A DNA stretch of 64,000 nt from Sphaerimonospora mesophila NBRC 14179 = JCM 3151. Lineage in GTDB: Bacteria; Actinomycetota; Actinomycetes; Streptosporangiales; Streptosporangiaceae. Positions within the stretch are counted from its first letter, which is position 1, and each line of letters opens with the position of its first letter. Below the pieces are notes generated by a model. That model was given only the letters and a program-made list of their open reading frames with translations. It did no database searches and was not told where the DNA came from. Shown piece by piece: positions 25,420 through 34,600 of the stretch. A program made the position numbers and the translations under genes. Location of the stretch: NCBI GenBank assembly GCA_001552515.1, contig BCRI01000016.1:1-64000 (forward strand), in the 5' to 3' direction.

Positions 25420-27924
25420 GTGACCAGTAACGACAAGCCCAAGGACGGAAGCGAGTCGCGCTCACCGGCATCGAGCAGGGGGAGGCAGCCGACCCGGCAG
25501 GTGCCGCATGTGGTGGAGCCGCGTCCGATGCGCTATATGGTGGCCGCGCTGCGACAGCCGTACCTGTCGGCGATGGGGGTGAGCGCGCCGCCCCTGGACG
25601 CCGACGGTCTGTGCGAGCTGCTGGAGAACGACCCGGAAGTGACCGTGCGTCGCCGGCTTCCGGGCCATCCGGGACCACCGGCCGGCGCCGAGCCGCAGGG
25701 ACGGCATCAGGGGCCGGCCTTTCCGGCGACGGCCCCTCACCTGATGGGCGGCCCGCAGATGACCGGCTCACATGTCATGGGTCCGCAGGTGACGGGCCCT
25801 CAGGCGATGGGCCCTCAGGCGATGGGCCCTCAGGTAATGGGCCCTCAGGTAATGGGAACGAGCGCCCCGTTCCCCGAGATCCTGATCGTGGACATGACCG
25901 CCGAGCACGCTCTCGAGCTGCACATGAAGTATCCGCAGGTGCTCATCGAGCGTGACCGGCTGCTGACCTACACCGAGGTGCCGGGGCCGCCGCGCAGGCG
26001 CCGTACGGCCGCGGCCGTGGTGCCGTCGGGAGTGGTGAGCACCTTCACGTTCCTGGTGCGAGACGGCGACGGCAAGCCGGTGCCGGGCGCCACCGTCTTC
26101 GTCACCGGTTTCGGCTGGCCCGCCCAGGGCGTGACGGGCGCGGACGGCCGGGCAACGGTGACACTCGCCGGTGAGACGCCGGAGTCCGTCGTCAGCCTGG
26201 TGGTCAAGCCCCGCTCCGGCCACTGGAGCTTCCATCTCGACCGCCCGTCCCTGTCCACGAGCAGGGACAACCTGATCGAACTGGTGAAGCTGTCGGAGAC
26301 CTTGGAGGGCTTTCCCGGGCACCAGCTCTTCGGCTGGGGCCAGCAGGCGATGAACCTCGACCGGCTGCCGCCCACGTTCCGCGGCGCCGGTGTGAAGGTC
26401 GCGATCATCGACTCCGGGGCGGCGATCGACCATCCCGATCTGCTCAACCGCATCAGCGGCGGCATCGACCTCTCGGACCGAAAGCCCGACGGCTGGGCGG
26501 TGGACACGGCCTACCACGGCTCTCACTGCGCCGCGATCATCGGCGGCGCCGACGACGGTCAGGGTGTCGTCGGCTTCGCGGTGGAGGCAGAGGTGCACGC
26601 CTGCAAGATCTTCCCGGGGGGGCGGTTCAGCGATCTCATCGAGGCCCTCGACTACTGCATAGAGCAGCGGATCGATGTGGTGAACCTGAGCCTCGGCAGC
26701 AGGCACCCGTCCCAGCTCGTCGCCGCCAAGATCGAGCAGGCCCGTGAAGCGGGTGTGGCGTGCGTGGTCGCCGCGGGCAACGACGGCGGGCCTGTGGGCT
26801 TTCCCGGAAACCTGCCCACGGTGCTGACCGTCGCCGCCATCGGGCGGGTCGGCACCTTCCCCGCCGGCACGGCGCACGCCGCCGAGATCACGGAGCCGTG
26901 CACGGGAGAGGGATACTTCTCGCCCAGATTCACCTGTCACGGCCCGGGCATCGACGTCTGCGCGCCCGGTGTGGCGGTGCTGTCGGCCGTGCCGTCCGGC
27001 GACTACGCCGCGTGGGACGGCACCTCGATGGCCGCGCCGCACGTCACCGGCCTCGCGGCTCTCGTGCTCGCGCATCACCCGGACCTGTACGACGGGTACG
27101 GCACGCGCGACGCCCGGCGGGTCGAGCGCCTCTTCCAGATCATCAAGTCGAGCTGTGTGCCGCTCGACCTCGGCGACCCGGGCCGCACCGGTGCCGGGCT
27201 GCCCAACGCGCTGCTCGCCCTGGGGCCGGCCCTCGCGTTCATCGCGCCGGAACTCACCACCGACATCGGCTCCGGCGACCTCACCGCGGGCGGCGTCCAG
27301 GGCCTGCTCGACCGGCTCACCACCGAGATGGCCTGGGCCGGCCTGCTCGTGCCCGGCGCGGTGGATCCGGACGCCGGTGGAGCATGGGCGATGACGGGTG
27401 GAATGGAATACGCCGACGGGGCTCCGGTGGCCGCCGGGATCGCGGGTGAGCCGTCCGCAGCCGAGGCCGGGCCCGGCGTGGTCGCTTCGCCCGGTGGACG
27501 CGGACCGGGTGGACAGCGGACAGGTGGACAGCGGGCCGGTGGGCAGGGAAGCGGTGGACATGAAGGCGGGGTGACGGGCAAGGGCCGCGCGGTCAAGGCG
27601 CGTGGGGCGGGCGCAGCGGGCGCGGGCGAGTCACTGCACGCCAACGGGACCATCCCGGGCAGCGGACGGGGCACGCTCAACGGCCCGACGGCCGCGGGCG
27701 CGCCGCCGGCCGGGCATGCGCCCGGTGCCGCCGGACCTGCCGCGCCGTTCGGCCCCATGCCGTACGCCGGGCAGCCGGCCGCGGCCGGTCCTTCTCCGGG
27801 GGCGCCGATCAGCGGCGGGCCGATCGGCTTTCCTCCCGGCCAGGTGAACGGCGGGGGCCTGGGCCTGCCCGCGTTCTCCTGGCTGACCGAGGAGATGCGG
27901 GCGGCCGGGCTGATCACCGGGTGA
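25420..27924 (+). CDS. intracellular subtilisin-like (S8) serine protease
   Basis: An 834-residue protein with a complete S8 triad: Asp331 in VAIIDSGAAIDHPDL, His366 in YHGSHCAA and Ser536 in GTSMAAPHVTG, with oxyanion Asn454 in AAGND. There is no signal peptide or transmembrane helix. Residues 105-150 carry MGPQ-type repeats, 205-265 a carboxypeptidase-regulatory-like beta domain (GKPVPGATVFVTGFGW), and beyond about 650 a Gly/Pro-rich disordered tail. GTG 25420 has GGGAGAG upstream. The substrate is unknown; the two preceding genes are candidates. Confidence 0.88.
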   Translation: MTSNDKPKDGSESRSPASSRGRQPTRQVPHVVEPRPMRYMVAALRQPYLSAMGVSAPPLDADGLCELLENDPEVTVRRRLPGHPGPPAGAEPQGRHQGPAFPATAPHLMGGPQMTGSHVMGPQVTGPQAMGPQAMGPQVMGPQVMGTSAPFPEILIVDMTAEHALELHMKYPQVLIERDRLLTYTEVPGPPRRRRTAAAVVPSGVVSTFTFLVRDGDGKPVPGATVFVTGFGWPAQGVTGADGRATVTLAGETPESVVSLVVKPRSGHWSFHLDRPSLSTSRDNLIELVKLSETLEGFPGHQLFGWGQQAMNLDRLPPTFRGAGVKVAIIDSGAAIDHPDLLNRISGGIDLSDRKPDGWAVDTAYHGSHCAAIIGGADDGQGVVGFAVEAEVHACKIFPGGRFSDLIEALDYCIEQRIDVVNLSLGSRHPSQLVAAKIEQAREAGVACVVAAGNDGGPVGFPGNLPTVLTVAAIGRVGTFPAGTAHAAEITEPCTGEGYFSPRFTCHGPGIDVCAPGVAVLSAVPSGDYAAWDGTSMAAPHVTGLAALVLAHHPDLYDGYGTRDARRVERLFQIIKSSCVPLDLGDPGRTGAGLPNALLALGPALAFIAPELTTDIGSGDLTAGGVQGLLDRLTTEMAWAGLLVPGAVDPDAGGAWAMTGGMEYADGAPVAAGIAGEPSAAEAGPGVVASPGGRGPGGQRTGGQRAGGQGSGGHEGGVTGKGRAVKARGAGAAGAGESLHANGTIPGSGRGTLNGPTAAGAPPAGHAPGAAGPAAPFGPMPYAGQPAAAGPSPGAPISGGPIGFPPGQVNGGGLGLPAFSWLTEEMRAAGLITG

Positions 27925-27969
27925 CCGGCCTGTCCGGTTGAAGATCCCTGCGAGCGAAGTCCTGGTGGC

Positions 27970-28938
27970 ATGAGGGGGCTCCCGGCGTACACGCCGATGA
28001 TGGGGCAGGCCGGGCCGCTCCCCGAGCCCGGTGAAAACTACGCCTTCGAGATGAAGTGGGACGGCGTGCGGGCGCTCGCCTACATCGAGGGCGGCCGGGT
28101 CCGGCTGGTCTCCCGCAACGCCAGGGACATCACGGTGGCCTATCCGGAGACGCACGGGCTCGCCGGAGCGGTGGGCGGGCACGACCTGGTCCTGGACGGG
28201 GAGATCGTCGCGTTCGACCGGCGCGGCAGACCGTCGTTCGAGGCGCTGCAGCCGCGGATGCACCAGCGGCAGGCGGCGAAGATCGCTCGATTGGCGGTGG
28301 CCGTGCCGGTGGTCTACCTGCTGTTCGACGTGCTGCACGTCGACGCGGAGCCCGTGATCGCGATGCCGTACACGGCACGCAGGGGACTGCTCGAGGAGCT
28401 GGTAACGCCGGGTGACCACTGGGACGTGCCGCCGTGCTTCCGCGACGACGGCCCGCGGGCGGTCGCCGAGTCGCGCAGGCTGGGCCTGGAAGGGGTGATG
28501 GCCAAGCGGCTGGCCTCGCCGTACCGGCAGGGCAGGCGGTCGCCGGACTGGGTGAAGGTGAAGAACTTCCGCACCCAGGACGTCGTCGTGTGCGGTTGGC
28601 GGTCCGGCGCCGGCCGCCGCGCCGGCATGATCGGCTCACTGCTGCTCGGCGTACACGACGAGGAGGGCCGTCTCCGCTACGCCGGCAGCGTGGGCACCGG
28701 ATTCACCGAGGCGGTCCTGCGCGAGCTCGCCGTACGGCTGGCGCCGCTCAAGCAGGAGACCTCGCCCTTCGACGAGGAACCGCCGCGTGAGGACGCGCGC
28801 GGCGCCTACTGGGTGCGCCCCGTGCTGGTCGGCGAGGTGCGGTTCGGCGAGTGGACGGGCGAGGGCAGGCTGCGCCACCCCTCCTGGCGCGGCATGCGAG
28901 AGGACAAGGACCCGGAGGACGTCGTGCGGGAGGAGTGA
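27970..28938 (+). CDS. ATP-dependent DNA ligase (LigD ligase-domain type)
   Basis: A 322-residue stand-alone ligase. EMKWDGVRALAY is motif I with the adenylated lysine. LDGEIVAFD is motif III and YLLFDVLHVD motif IIIa. GLEGVMAKRLASPYRQGRRS covers motif IV and DWVKVKNF motif V. The OB domain ends with GEVRFGEWTGEGRLRHPSWRG. It lacks the polymerase and nuclease domains of full LigD. Such ligases take part in double-strand break repair in actinobacteria, often with a separate Ku and polymerase, neither of which is in this window. Confidence 0.9.
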   Translation: MRGLPAYTPMMGQAGPLPEPGENYAFEMKWDGVRALAYIEGGRVRLVSRNARDITVAYPETHGLAGAVGGHDLVLDGEIVAFDRRGRPSFEALQPRMHQRQAAKIARLAVAVPVVYLLFDVLHVDAEPVIAMPYTARRGLLEELVTPGDHWDVPPCFRDDGPRAVAESRRLGLEGVMAKRLASPYRQGRRSPDWVKVKNFRTQDVVVCGWRSGAGRRAGMIGSLLLGVHDEEGRLRYAGSVGTGFTEAVLRELAVRLAPLKQETSPFDEEPPREDARGAYWVRPVLVGEVRFGEWTGEGRLRHPSWRGMREDKDPEDVVREE

Positions 28939-29029
28939 CGCTCTCCCGCACCGTCGCCCGTCCTCGGCCCGGTGACCTTCGCACCGCGCCCTGCGCGCAC
29001 ACTTTGCGCGCCCTGTGCGCGCCCGCCGG

Positions 29030-29299
29030 TCAGTGCGTCTCGTAGGCCGGTCCGGCGAGCCGTGCCACGTCTTCCGCGCCGTCCCCGAGCAGTTTCGCCG
29101 CCAGATCCGACAGCGCCCGTCCCGCCGCGAGTTCGTCACCGATCTCCGGAACGGGACGGTCCGCCGGGTTGCGTCGAGCGTGCGCGACGCTCTCGTGCCT
29201 TCTACCCGCGTTCGTGTACAGCACGGCGGTCGCGGTGGTCAGATCGTCGTTGTCGTCTTCGTCGACGAAGATCTCGACGTTCCATCTCTTGGACTCCAT
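29030..29299 (-). CDS. DUF1876 domain protein (stress-associated)
   Basis: An 89-residue protein with the DUF1876 landmarks: KRWNVEIFVDEDDNDDLTTA, then RRNPADRPVPEIGDELAAG and ALSDLAAKLLGDGAEDV. Its fold resembles a dsRNA-binding domain, though nucleic-acid binding is not established. In actinobacteria it often lies with Hsp20 and universal-stress genes, as here. AGGAGG is seven bases before ATG 29299; the in-frame GTG at 29308 overlaps that site. Confidence 0.85.
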   Translation of the reverse strand: MESKRWNVEIFVDEDDNDDLTTATAVLYTNAGRRHESVAHARRNPADRPVPEIGDELAAGRALSDLAAKLLGDGAEDVARLAGPAYETH

Positions 29300-29349
29300 G
29301 AGGTCCACCTCCTCTGTTCTGCATGTCTCCGCCGTGCCGCGGTCGTAAC

Positions 29350-29384
29350 GGGGCCCGTCCGCCTCGTCCGTGCGGACGGGCCCC
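29350..29384. terminator. 12-bp stem hairpin after hsp20
   Basis: GGGGCCCGTCCG (29350-29361) pairs perfectly with CGGACGGGCCCC (29373-29384) around an 11-base loop. It lies just downstream of the Hsp20 gene and upstream of the DUF1876 gene on the minus strand, so the two genes probably form separate transcripts or a differentially terminated one. Confidence 0.7.
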
Positions 29385-29413
29385 GATCTCGGAGATCTTT
29401 GTTTGCCGTCCGC

Positions 29414-29836
29414 TTACCCGGCCGGCTTCTCCACCTCGATTCGCTTGCCGGCGGGCTTCTCCTCGGCGAGCTTCACGCTGACCTCGAGGATTCCCTTGTC
29501 GTAGGTGGCCTTGACGTCGCTGTCGTCGGCCGTCGGCGGCAGCGTGATGGACCGGGTGAACGATCCGTACCGGAACTCGGTGCGGTGTCCCTCCCGCTCC
29601 TCCTGCTGCCGCTCGGCGTGGATCATGAGAACACCGTTCGACACGGTGATCTCGACATCCTTCTCGGGGTCGATTCCGGGCAGTTCGGCACGGAGCACGT
29701 AGCGTCCGTCCTTGATGTAGTCCTCGAAGCGGATCTGCTGCCCGGCCATCGGCCGGAGCGTGGCCAGCGGCGCCTCCAACCAGTCGAAAAGGTCGGGGAA
29801 GAGTCCTCTCGATTCCCGCTTCATCGGCGCGCCCAT
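29414..29836 (-). CDS. Hsp20/alpha-crystallin small heat-shock protein
   Basis: A 140-residue ATP-independent holdase. The alpha-crystallin domain spans about 35-125: YVLRAELPGIDPEKDVEI, FRYGSFTRSITLPPTADD and the motif KGILEVSVKL. GAGGTAAGCG stands before ATG 29836. It is divergent from the universal stress protein gene. The shared 187-base gap holds a DevR-like box, and actinobacterial Hsp20 genes are classical members of the dormancy (DosR/DevR) regulon. Confidence 0.93.
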   Translation of the reverse strand: MGAPMKRESRGLFPDLFDWLEAPLATLRPMAGQQIRFEDYIKDGRYVLRAELPGIDPEKDVEITVSNGVLMIHAERQQEEREGHRTEFRYGSFTRSITLPPTADDSDVKATYDKGILEVSVKLAEEKPAGKRIEVEKPAG

Positions 29837-29945
29837 CGCTTACCTCACCCTCTCCTCTGTCTCGGGGTCCGTCGTCTCGGGCTCCTCACCCTCCATCCCA
29901 CTCCCGTCCGGGGGGCCGCGCAGGTGCCGGAGGTCCTGTCCGGCC

Positions 29946-29958
29946 GGGCCGTTCGGCC
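29946..29958. promoter_or_regulatory. DevR/DosR-like box between hsp20 and usp
   Basis: GGGCCGTTCGGCC has arms GGCCG and CGGCC around TT and resembles the GGGxC-N-GxCC-type boxes bound by DevR/OsdR response regulators in actinobacteria. It is 65 bases upstream of the usp start and about 110 bases upstream of hsp20. Confidence 0.45.
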
Positions 29959-30023
29959 GCTGTCCGCCTCCCCGTTCCGGGGATGTGATGGAGTTGTCGG
30001 AACTACCCGGGAGGATTGCGAAT

Positions 30024-30908
30024 ATGTCCGGTTCGATCGTGGCGGCCGTGGACGGCTCCGAGCAGGCGCTGGCGGCGGTGGACTGGGCGGTGGACGACGC
30101 CCTGCGGCGCGGCGCCGCGCTGAAGATCGTGCATGTCCGTGAGCCGTGGGCCAACGAATATCCCTTCCACGGGGTGGCCGGCTTCAGCGAGTCGCTGTCG
30201 GACCATTGCGAGGGCGTGCTCGCCCGCGCCCGGGAGCGGGCGATCGGGCGCGCCGGGGGGCGCGAGGAGGCGCCCGGCCTCACCGTGACCACCGGCCTCG
30301 TCACCGGCACCGTGGTCGAGCGGTTGACGGACGAGTCGGAGCGGGCCGACCTCGTCGTGGTGGGCAGCAGGGGCATGGGAGGTTTCGCCGGGCTCGTGCT
30401 CGGCTCCGTCGGGCTCGGCCTGGCCGCCCGGGCGGCCGTCCCGCTCGTCGTGGTGCGGGGAACCCGGCGCGAGCCGTACGACGAGATCGTGGTGGGCTTC
30501 GACGGGTCCCCGCACAGTGAGTCGGCGGTCGAGTTCGCGTTCGAGGAGGCCGGGCTCCGCGGGGCGCGCGTGCGTGCCGTACACGCCTGGCGGCCGCCGG
30601 TGTTCGGCCCGCCCATGGCCGGATACGGTGCGGTGATGACGGAGATCTCCGAGGCCGAGGCCGAGTCGTTCCGCCGGCGGCTGGCGCCGTGGCGGGAGCG
30701 GCACCCCGATGTCCCCCTGGCCGAGTCCGTCGTGTGCGGGCACCCCATCACGGTGCTGGCCGAGGCCTCCCGGACCGCGGACCTGGTGGTCGTGGGCACC
30801 CGCGGGGTCGGCGAGGTCAAGGGAGCGCTGCTCGGCTCTGTGAGCCACGGCGTCCTCCACCGCGCCCACTGCCCGATCGCGATCGTCCGCGCCGAAAAGA
30901 CCGAGTAG
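30024..30908 (+). CDS. tandem-domain universal stress protein
   Basis: A 294-residue protein with two Usp domains. Domain 1 runs from IVAAVDGSEQALAAVDWAVD to DLVVVGSRGMGGFAGLVLGS; domain 2 from EIVVGFDGSPHSESAVEFAF to DLVVVGTRGVGEVKGALLGS. Both G-2x-G-9x-G(S/T) type nucleotide-binding loops are kept, so ATP binding is likely. The ATG at 30024 has GGGAGGATT upstream. This tandem form is common in dormancy regulons, in line with the neighbouring hsp20, DUF1876 gene and box. Confidence 0.92.
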   Translation: MSGSIVAAVDGSEQALAAVDWAVDDALRRGAALKIVHVREPWANEYPFHGVAGFSESLSDHCEGVLARARERAIGRAGGREEAPGLTVTTGLVTGTVVERLTDESERADLVVVGSRGMGGFAGLVLGSVGLGLAARAAVPLVVVRGTRREPYDEIVVGFDGSPHSESAVEFAFEEAGLRGARVRAVHAWRPPVFGPPMAGYGAVMTEISEAEAESFRRRLAPWRERHPDVPLAESVVCGHPITVLAEASRTADLVVVGTRGVGEVKGALLGSVSHGVLHRAHCPIAIVRAEKTE

Positions 30909-30945
30909 ACGTTGAGCAGACGTTGAGCAGACGTTGAGCAGACGT
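30907..30945. repeat. 11-bp tandem repeat at the usp stop codon
   Basis: AGACGTTGAGC is repeated three times exactly from 30907, followed by a partial copy AGACGT. The array begins within the TAG stop codon of the usp gene. No protein or hairpin role is visible. Confidence 0.8.
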
Positions 30946-30973
30946 CCGACCGGGTTCTTGACCAGACCCCACC

Positions 30974-31163
30974 CCGTGATCTTGCGGTTTCTTGCAGCTC
31001 GCCCTCCTGAACTGCGCGAATCAACTCCGTGATCTTGCAGTCGGGAGTGCAAGATCACCAATGACGTTTTCGCTGACCAGTGCACATGTCTGCGAGAAAC
31101 TGCAAGATCAAAAATGTGTAGTCCCTGCTCCTGGCCCGATGTGCGAGTATTCGCAAGATCACG
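30974..31163. repeat. cluster of TGCAAGATCA repeat units
   Basis: Five copies of an approximately 24-bp unit (GTGCGAGAAACYGCAAGATCACGG) lie here: minus strand at 30974-30998 and 31027-31046, plus strand at 31048-31059, 31090-31111 and 31141-31163. Two copies face each other to form a perfect hairpin, GTGATCTTGCA (31029-31039) with TGCAAGATCAC (31048-31058). Together with the array above it fills the gap 30909-31199, which holds no gene. Confidence 0.8.
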
Positions 31164-31199
31164 GGACTGGGGGTGGTCGTCGGACGGTGTCGGACGGTG

Positions 31200-31490
31200 T
31201 CAGACCCCGGTCCGGGCGGGCCGTCGCATCTCCGCGCTCTCTTCGTGGAACTCGGGAGTCTCGTGACCCATCTCCTCGCTGAGCTCCTCCATGCGCAGGG
31301 CGATGCCGAGCGCGAAGAACGTCGGCACCCACTCACCGATGAACAGCCCCCAGCGGTCGGCCCGGTCCATGCCCGCGTTCTCGTACTGCTTGGAGACGAA
31401 CCACGAAGCGATCGAGGCACCGATCGAGATGAGACCGGCTCCGTACATCATGTTGGAGCGCAGCCCCATCTGGTGGAGCATCCTGATCAT
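31200..31490 (-). CDS. small membrane protein of unknown function
   Basis: A 96-residue protein with two hydrophobic segments (MMYGAGLISIGASIASWFV and RWGLFIGEWVPTFFALGIAL) and an acidic C-terminus (LSEEMGHETPEFHEESAEM). AAAGGAGG is seven bases upstream of ATG 31490, a strong signal that the gene is real. No family is recognised. Confidence 0.75.
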   Translation of the reverse strand: MIRMLHQMGLRSNMMYGAGLISIGASIASWFVSKQYENAGMDRADRWGLFIGEWVPTFFALGIALRMEELSEEMGHETPEFHEESAEMRRPARTGV

Positions 31491-31621
31491 CAGGTCCTCC
31501 TTTGGTGTTGAATATCCCTTTTGTGGCTACCCGTCGCTAAATGCTCCAATCCCATGGTGATCTCGCCGACGGAAAACGGATGGCGGGGCTGCGGGGGTGG
31601 TTGCCTATCCTTGAGCGTGGA

Positions 31622-34600
31622 ATGAACACGCTCGCCGACCTTCAGGGCCGCCTACCCGACCTCATGCTGCGCGATCAGCGCAGGTTGCGCCGCCGTCTCG
31701 ACGGCATGCGCAAGGTACGCGACGGCGCGGCGCGCCGGGCCGTGGCCGGTGAGATCGCCGGGGACATCGAGGCCGCGGAGCGCCGCGTCGCCGTACGCCG
31801 CGCCGCCGTACCCCAGATCAGCTATCCGCCGGAGCTGCCGGTCAGCCGGCGCAGGGACGACCTGCTCGCGGCCGTCCGCGACCACCAGGTCGTGATCGTG
31901 GCGGGGGAGACCGGCTCCGGCAAGACGACCCAGTTGCCGAAGATCTGCCTGGAGCTCGGCCGGGGCGTCCACGGCGCGATCGGGCACACCCAGCCCCGGC
32001 GGATCGCCGCGCGGACGGTGGCCGAGCGCATCGCCGAGGAGCTGTCGATCCCGCTGGGTGAGGCGGTCGGCTACAAGGTGCGGTTCACCGACCACTCCAG
32101 CGACGGCACGCTCGTCAAGCTGATGACCGACGGCATCCTGCTCGCCGAGATGCAGACCGACCCGCTCCTCCTGCAGTACGACACGCTGATCATCGACGAG
32201 GCCCACGAGCGCAGCCTCAACATCGACTTCATCCTGGGGTACGTCAAGCAGCTCCTGCCGAAGCGGCCCGACCTCAAGGTGATCATCACCTCGGCCACGA
32301 TCGACCCCGAGCGGTTCGCCCGGCACTTCTCCGAGCCGGGACGGCCCAGCGCGCCGATCGTCGAGGTGTCCGGTCGCACCTATCCCGTCGAGGTCCGATA
32401 TCGGCCGATCGGCGAGGACGACGACCAGACCCAGGCCATCGTCGAGGCGGTCGACGAGCTGTGCCGCGAGGGTCCGGGCGACATCCTGGTGTTCCTCAGC
32501 GGCGAACGGGAGATCCGCGACACGGCCGACGCGCTGAAGGGCCGCCCCGAGGAGGTCCTGCCGCTGTACGCGCGGCTGTCCGCCGCCGAGCAGCACCGGG
32601 TCTTCCAGCCCCACCGGGGCCGCCGGATCGTGCTGGCGACCAACGTCGCCGAGACCTCGCTCACCGTGCCGGGCATCAAGTACGTCGTCGACCCCGGCAC
32701 GGCCCGCATCTCCCGCTACAGCAACCGGCTCAAGGTGCAGCGGCTGCCGATCGAGCCGATCTCGCAGGCCTCGGCAAACCAGCGCAAGGGCCGCTGCGGC
32801 CGTACGTCCGACGGCGTCTGCATCCGGCTCTACTCCGAGGAGGACTTCGTCTCCCGTCCGGAGTTCACCGACCCGGAGATCCTCCGTACCAACCTGGCCA
32901 GCGTCATCCTGCAGATGGCCGCACTGGGCCTGGGGGACATCGCGGCGTTCCCGTTCGTCGAGCCCCCGGACAGCAGGCAGATCAGGGACGGGATCAACCT
33001 GCTGCACGAGCTCGGTGCGCTCACCCCGGCCACGCCCGACGGGACGCGGAAGGACGGTGGGCGGGTACGGGACACCCGCAAGGCCCCGGGTCTCCAGAAG
33101 GGTCACGGTCCGCAGCTCACGGCGGTCGGCCGCAAGCTCGCCCAGCTCCCGGTGGACCCCCGGCTCGGCCGGATGGTGCTGGAGGCCGACCGGGGCGGCT
33201 GCGCCCGGGAGGTCATGATCATCGCGGCGGCGCTGTCGATCCAGGATCCGCGCGAGCGTCCGGCCGAGAAACAGCAGGCGGCCGACGAGCGGCACCGCCG
33301 GTTCGCGGACAAGGAATCGGACTTCCTCACTTATCTGAATCTCTGGCGCTATCTGCGGGAGCAGCAGCGGGAGCTGTCGTCCAGCGCGTTCCGGCGGCTG
33401 TGCAAGGCGGAATTCCTCAACTACCTGCGGGTCAGGGAATGGCAGGACATCGACAGCCAGCTCCGGCAGGTGGCCAGGACACTCGGCATCGTGCCGAACA
33501 GCGTGGACGCCGACCCCCAGCGGATCCATCAGGCGCTGCTCGTCGGCCTGCTGTCGCACATCGGGGTCAAGGACGTCCTCGAGAAGCGCAGGCAGGACGG
33601 CCGCAGGCCGATCACCGAGTACATCGGCGCCCGCGGGGCCCGCTTCGCGATCTTCCCGGGGTCGGCGCTCGCCAAGGCGCAGCCCGCCTGGGTCATGTCG
33701 GCCGAACTCGTCGAGACCTCCAGGCTCTGGGCCCGGGTCAACGCCAAGATCGAGCCGCAGTGGATCGAACCGCTCGCCCAGCACCTGGTCAAACGCACCT
33801 ACAGCGAGCCGCACTGGGAGAAGGACCAGGCCGCCGTCGTCGCGTTCGAGAAGGTCACGTTGTACGGCGTGCCCATCGTGACCGAGCGCAAGGTCAACTA
33901 CGGCCGGATCGATCCCGAGCTGTGCCGCGAGCTGTTCATCCGCAACGCCCTCGTCGAAGGCGACTGGCGGACCCATCACGGGTTCTTCCACGAGAACCGC
34001 AAGCTGCTCCAGGAGGTCGAGCGGCTGGAGGAGAAGGCCCGGCGGCGCGACATCCTGGTGGACGACGAGACGCTGTTCGACTTCTACGACCAGCGGATCC
34101 CCGCCGACGTCGTCTCCGGACGGCACTTCGACAGCTGGTGGAAGAAGGCCTCGCGCGAGACCCCCGACCTGCTGGCCTTCTCCCCGGAGATGCTGGTCAA
34201 CGAGGGCGCCGGGGTCAGCGCCCGCGACTACCCCGACGCCTGGCGGCAGAACGGCCAGCGGATGCGCCTCACCTACCGGTTCGACCCCGGGTCCCTGCCC
34301 ACCGGGGCCGGGGCCGGAGCCGGGGAGGGGGTCCAGGACGGGTCGGCCGACGGGGTGACCGTCCACGTCCCGCTCGCCGTGCTCAACCAGGTCGAGCCGG
34401 TGGGCTTCGACTGGCAGATCCCCGGCCTGCGCGAGGAACTCGTCACCGCGCTCATCAGGTCGCTGCCCAAGCACCTGCGGCGCAACTTCGTGCCCGCGCC
34501 CAACTACGCCAAGGCCGTGCTGGAGCGGGTACGGCCCGGCAGTGAGCCGATCCTCGACGCGCTGGAGCGGGAACTGCACCGGATGACGGGGCTGGACATC

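Noticed and set aside
30974-31163. CRISPR array made of the TGCAAGATCA units
   Set aside because: Units occur in both orientations with uneven spacing and no cas genes nearby.
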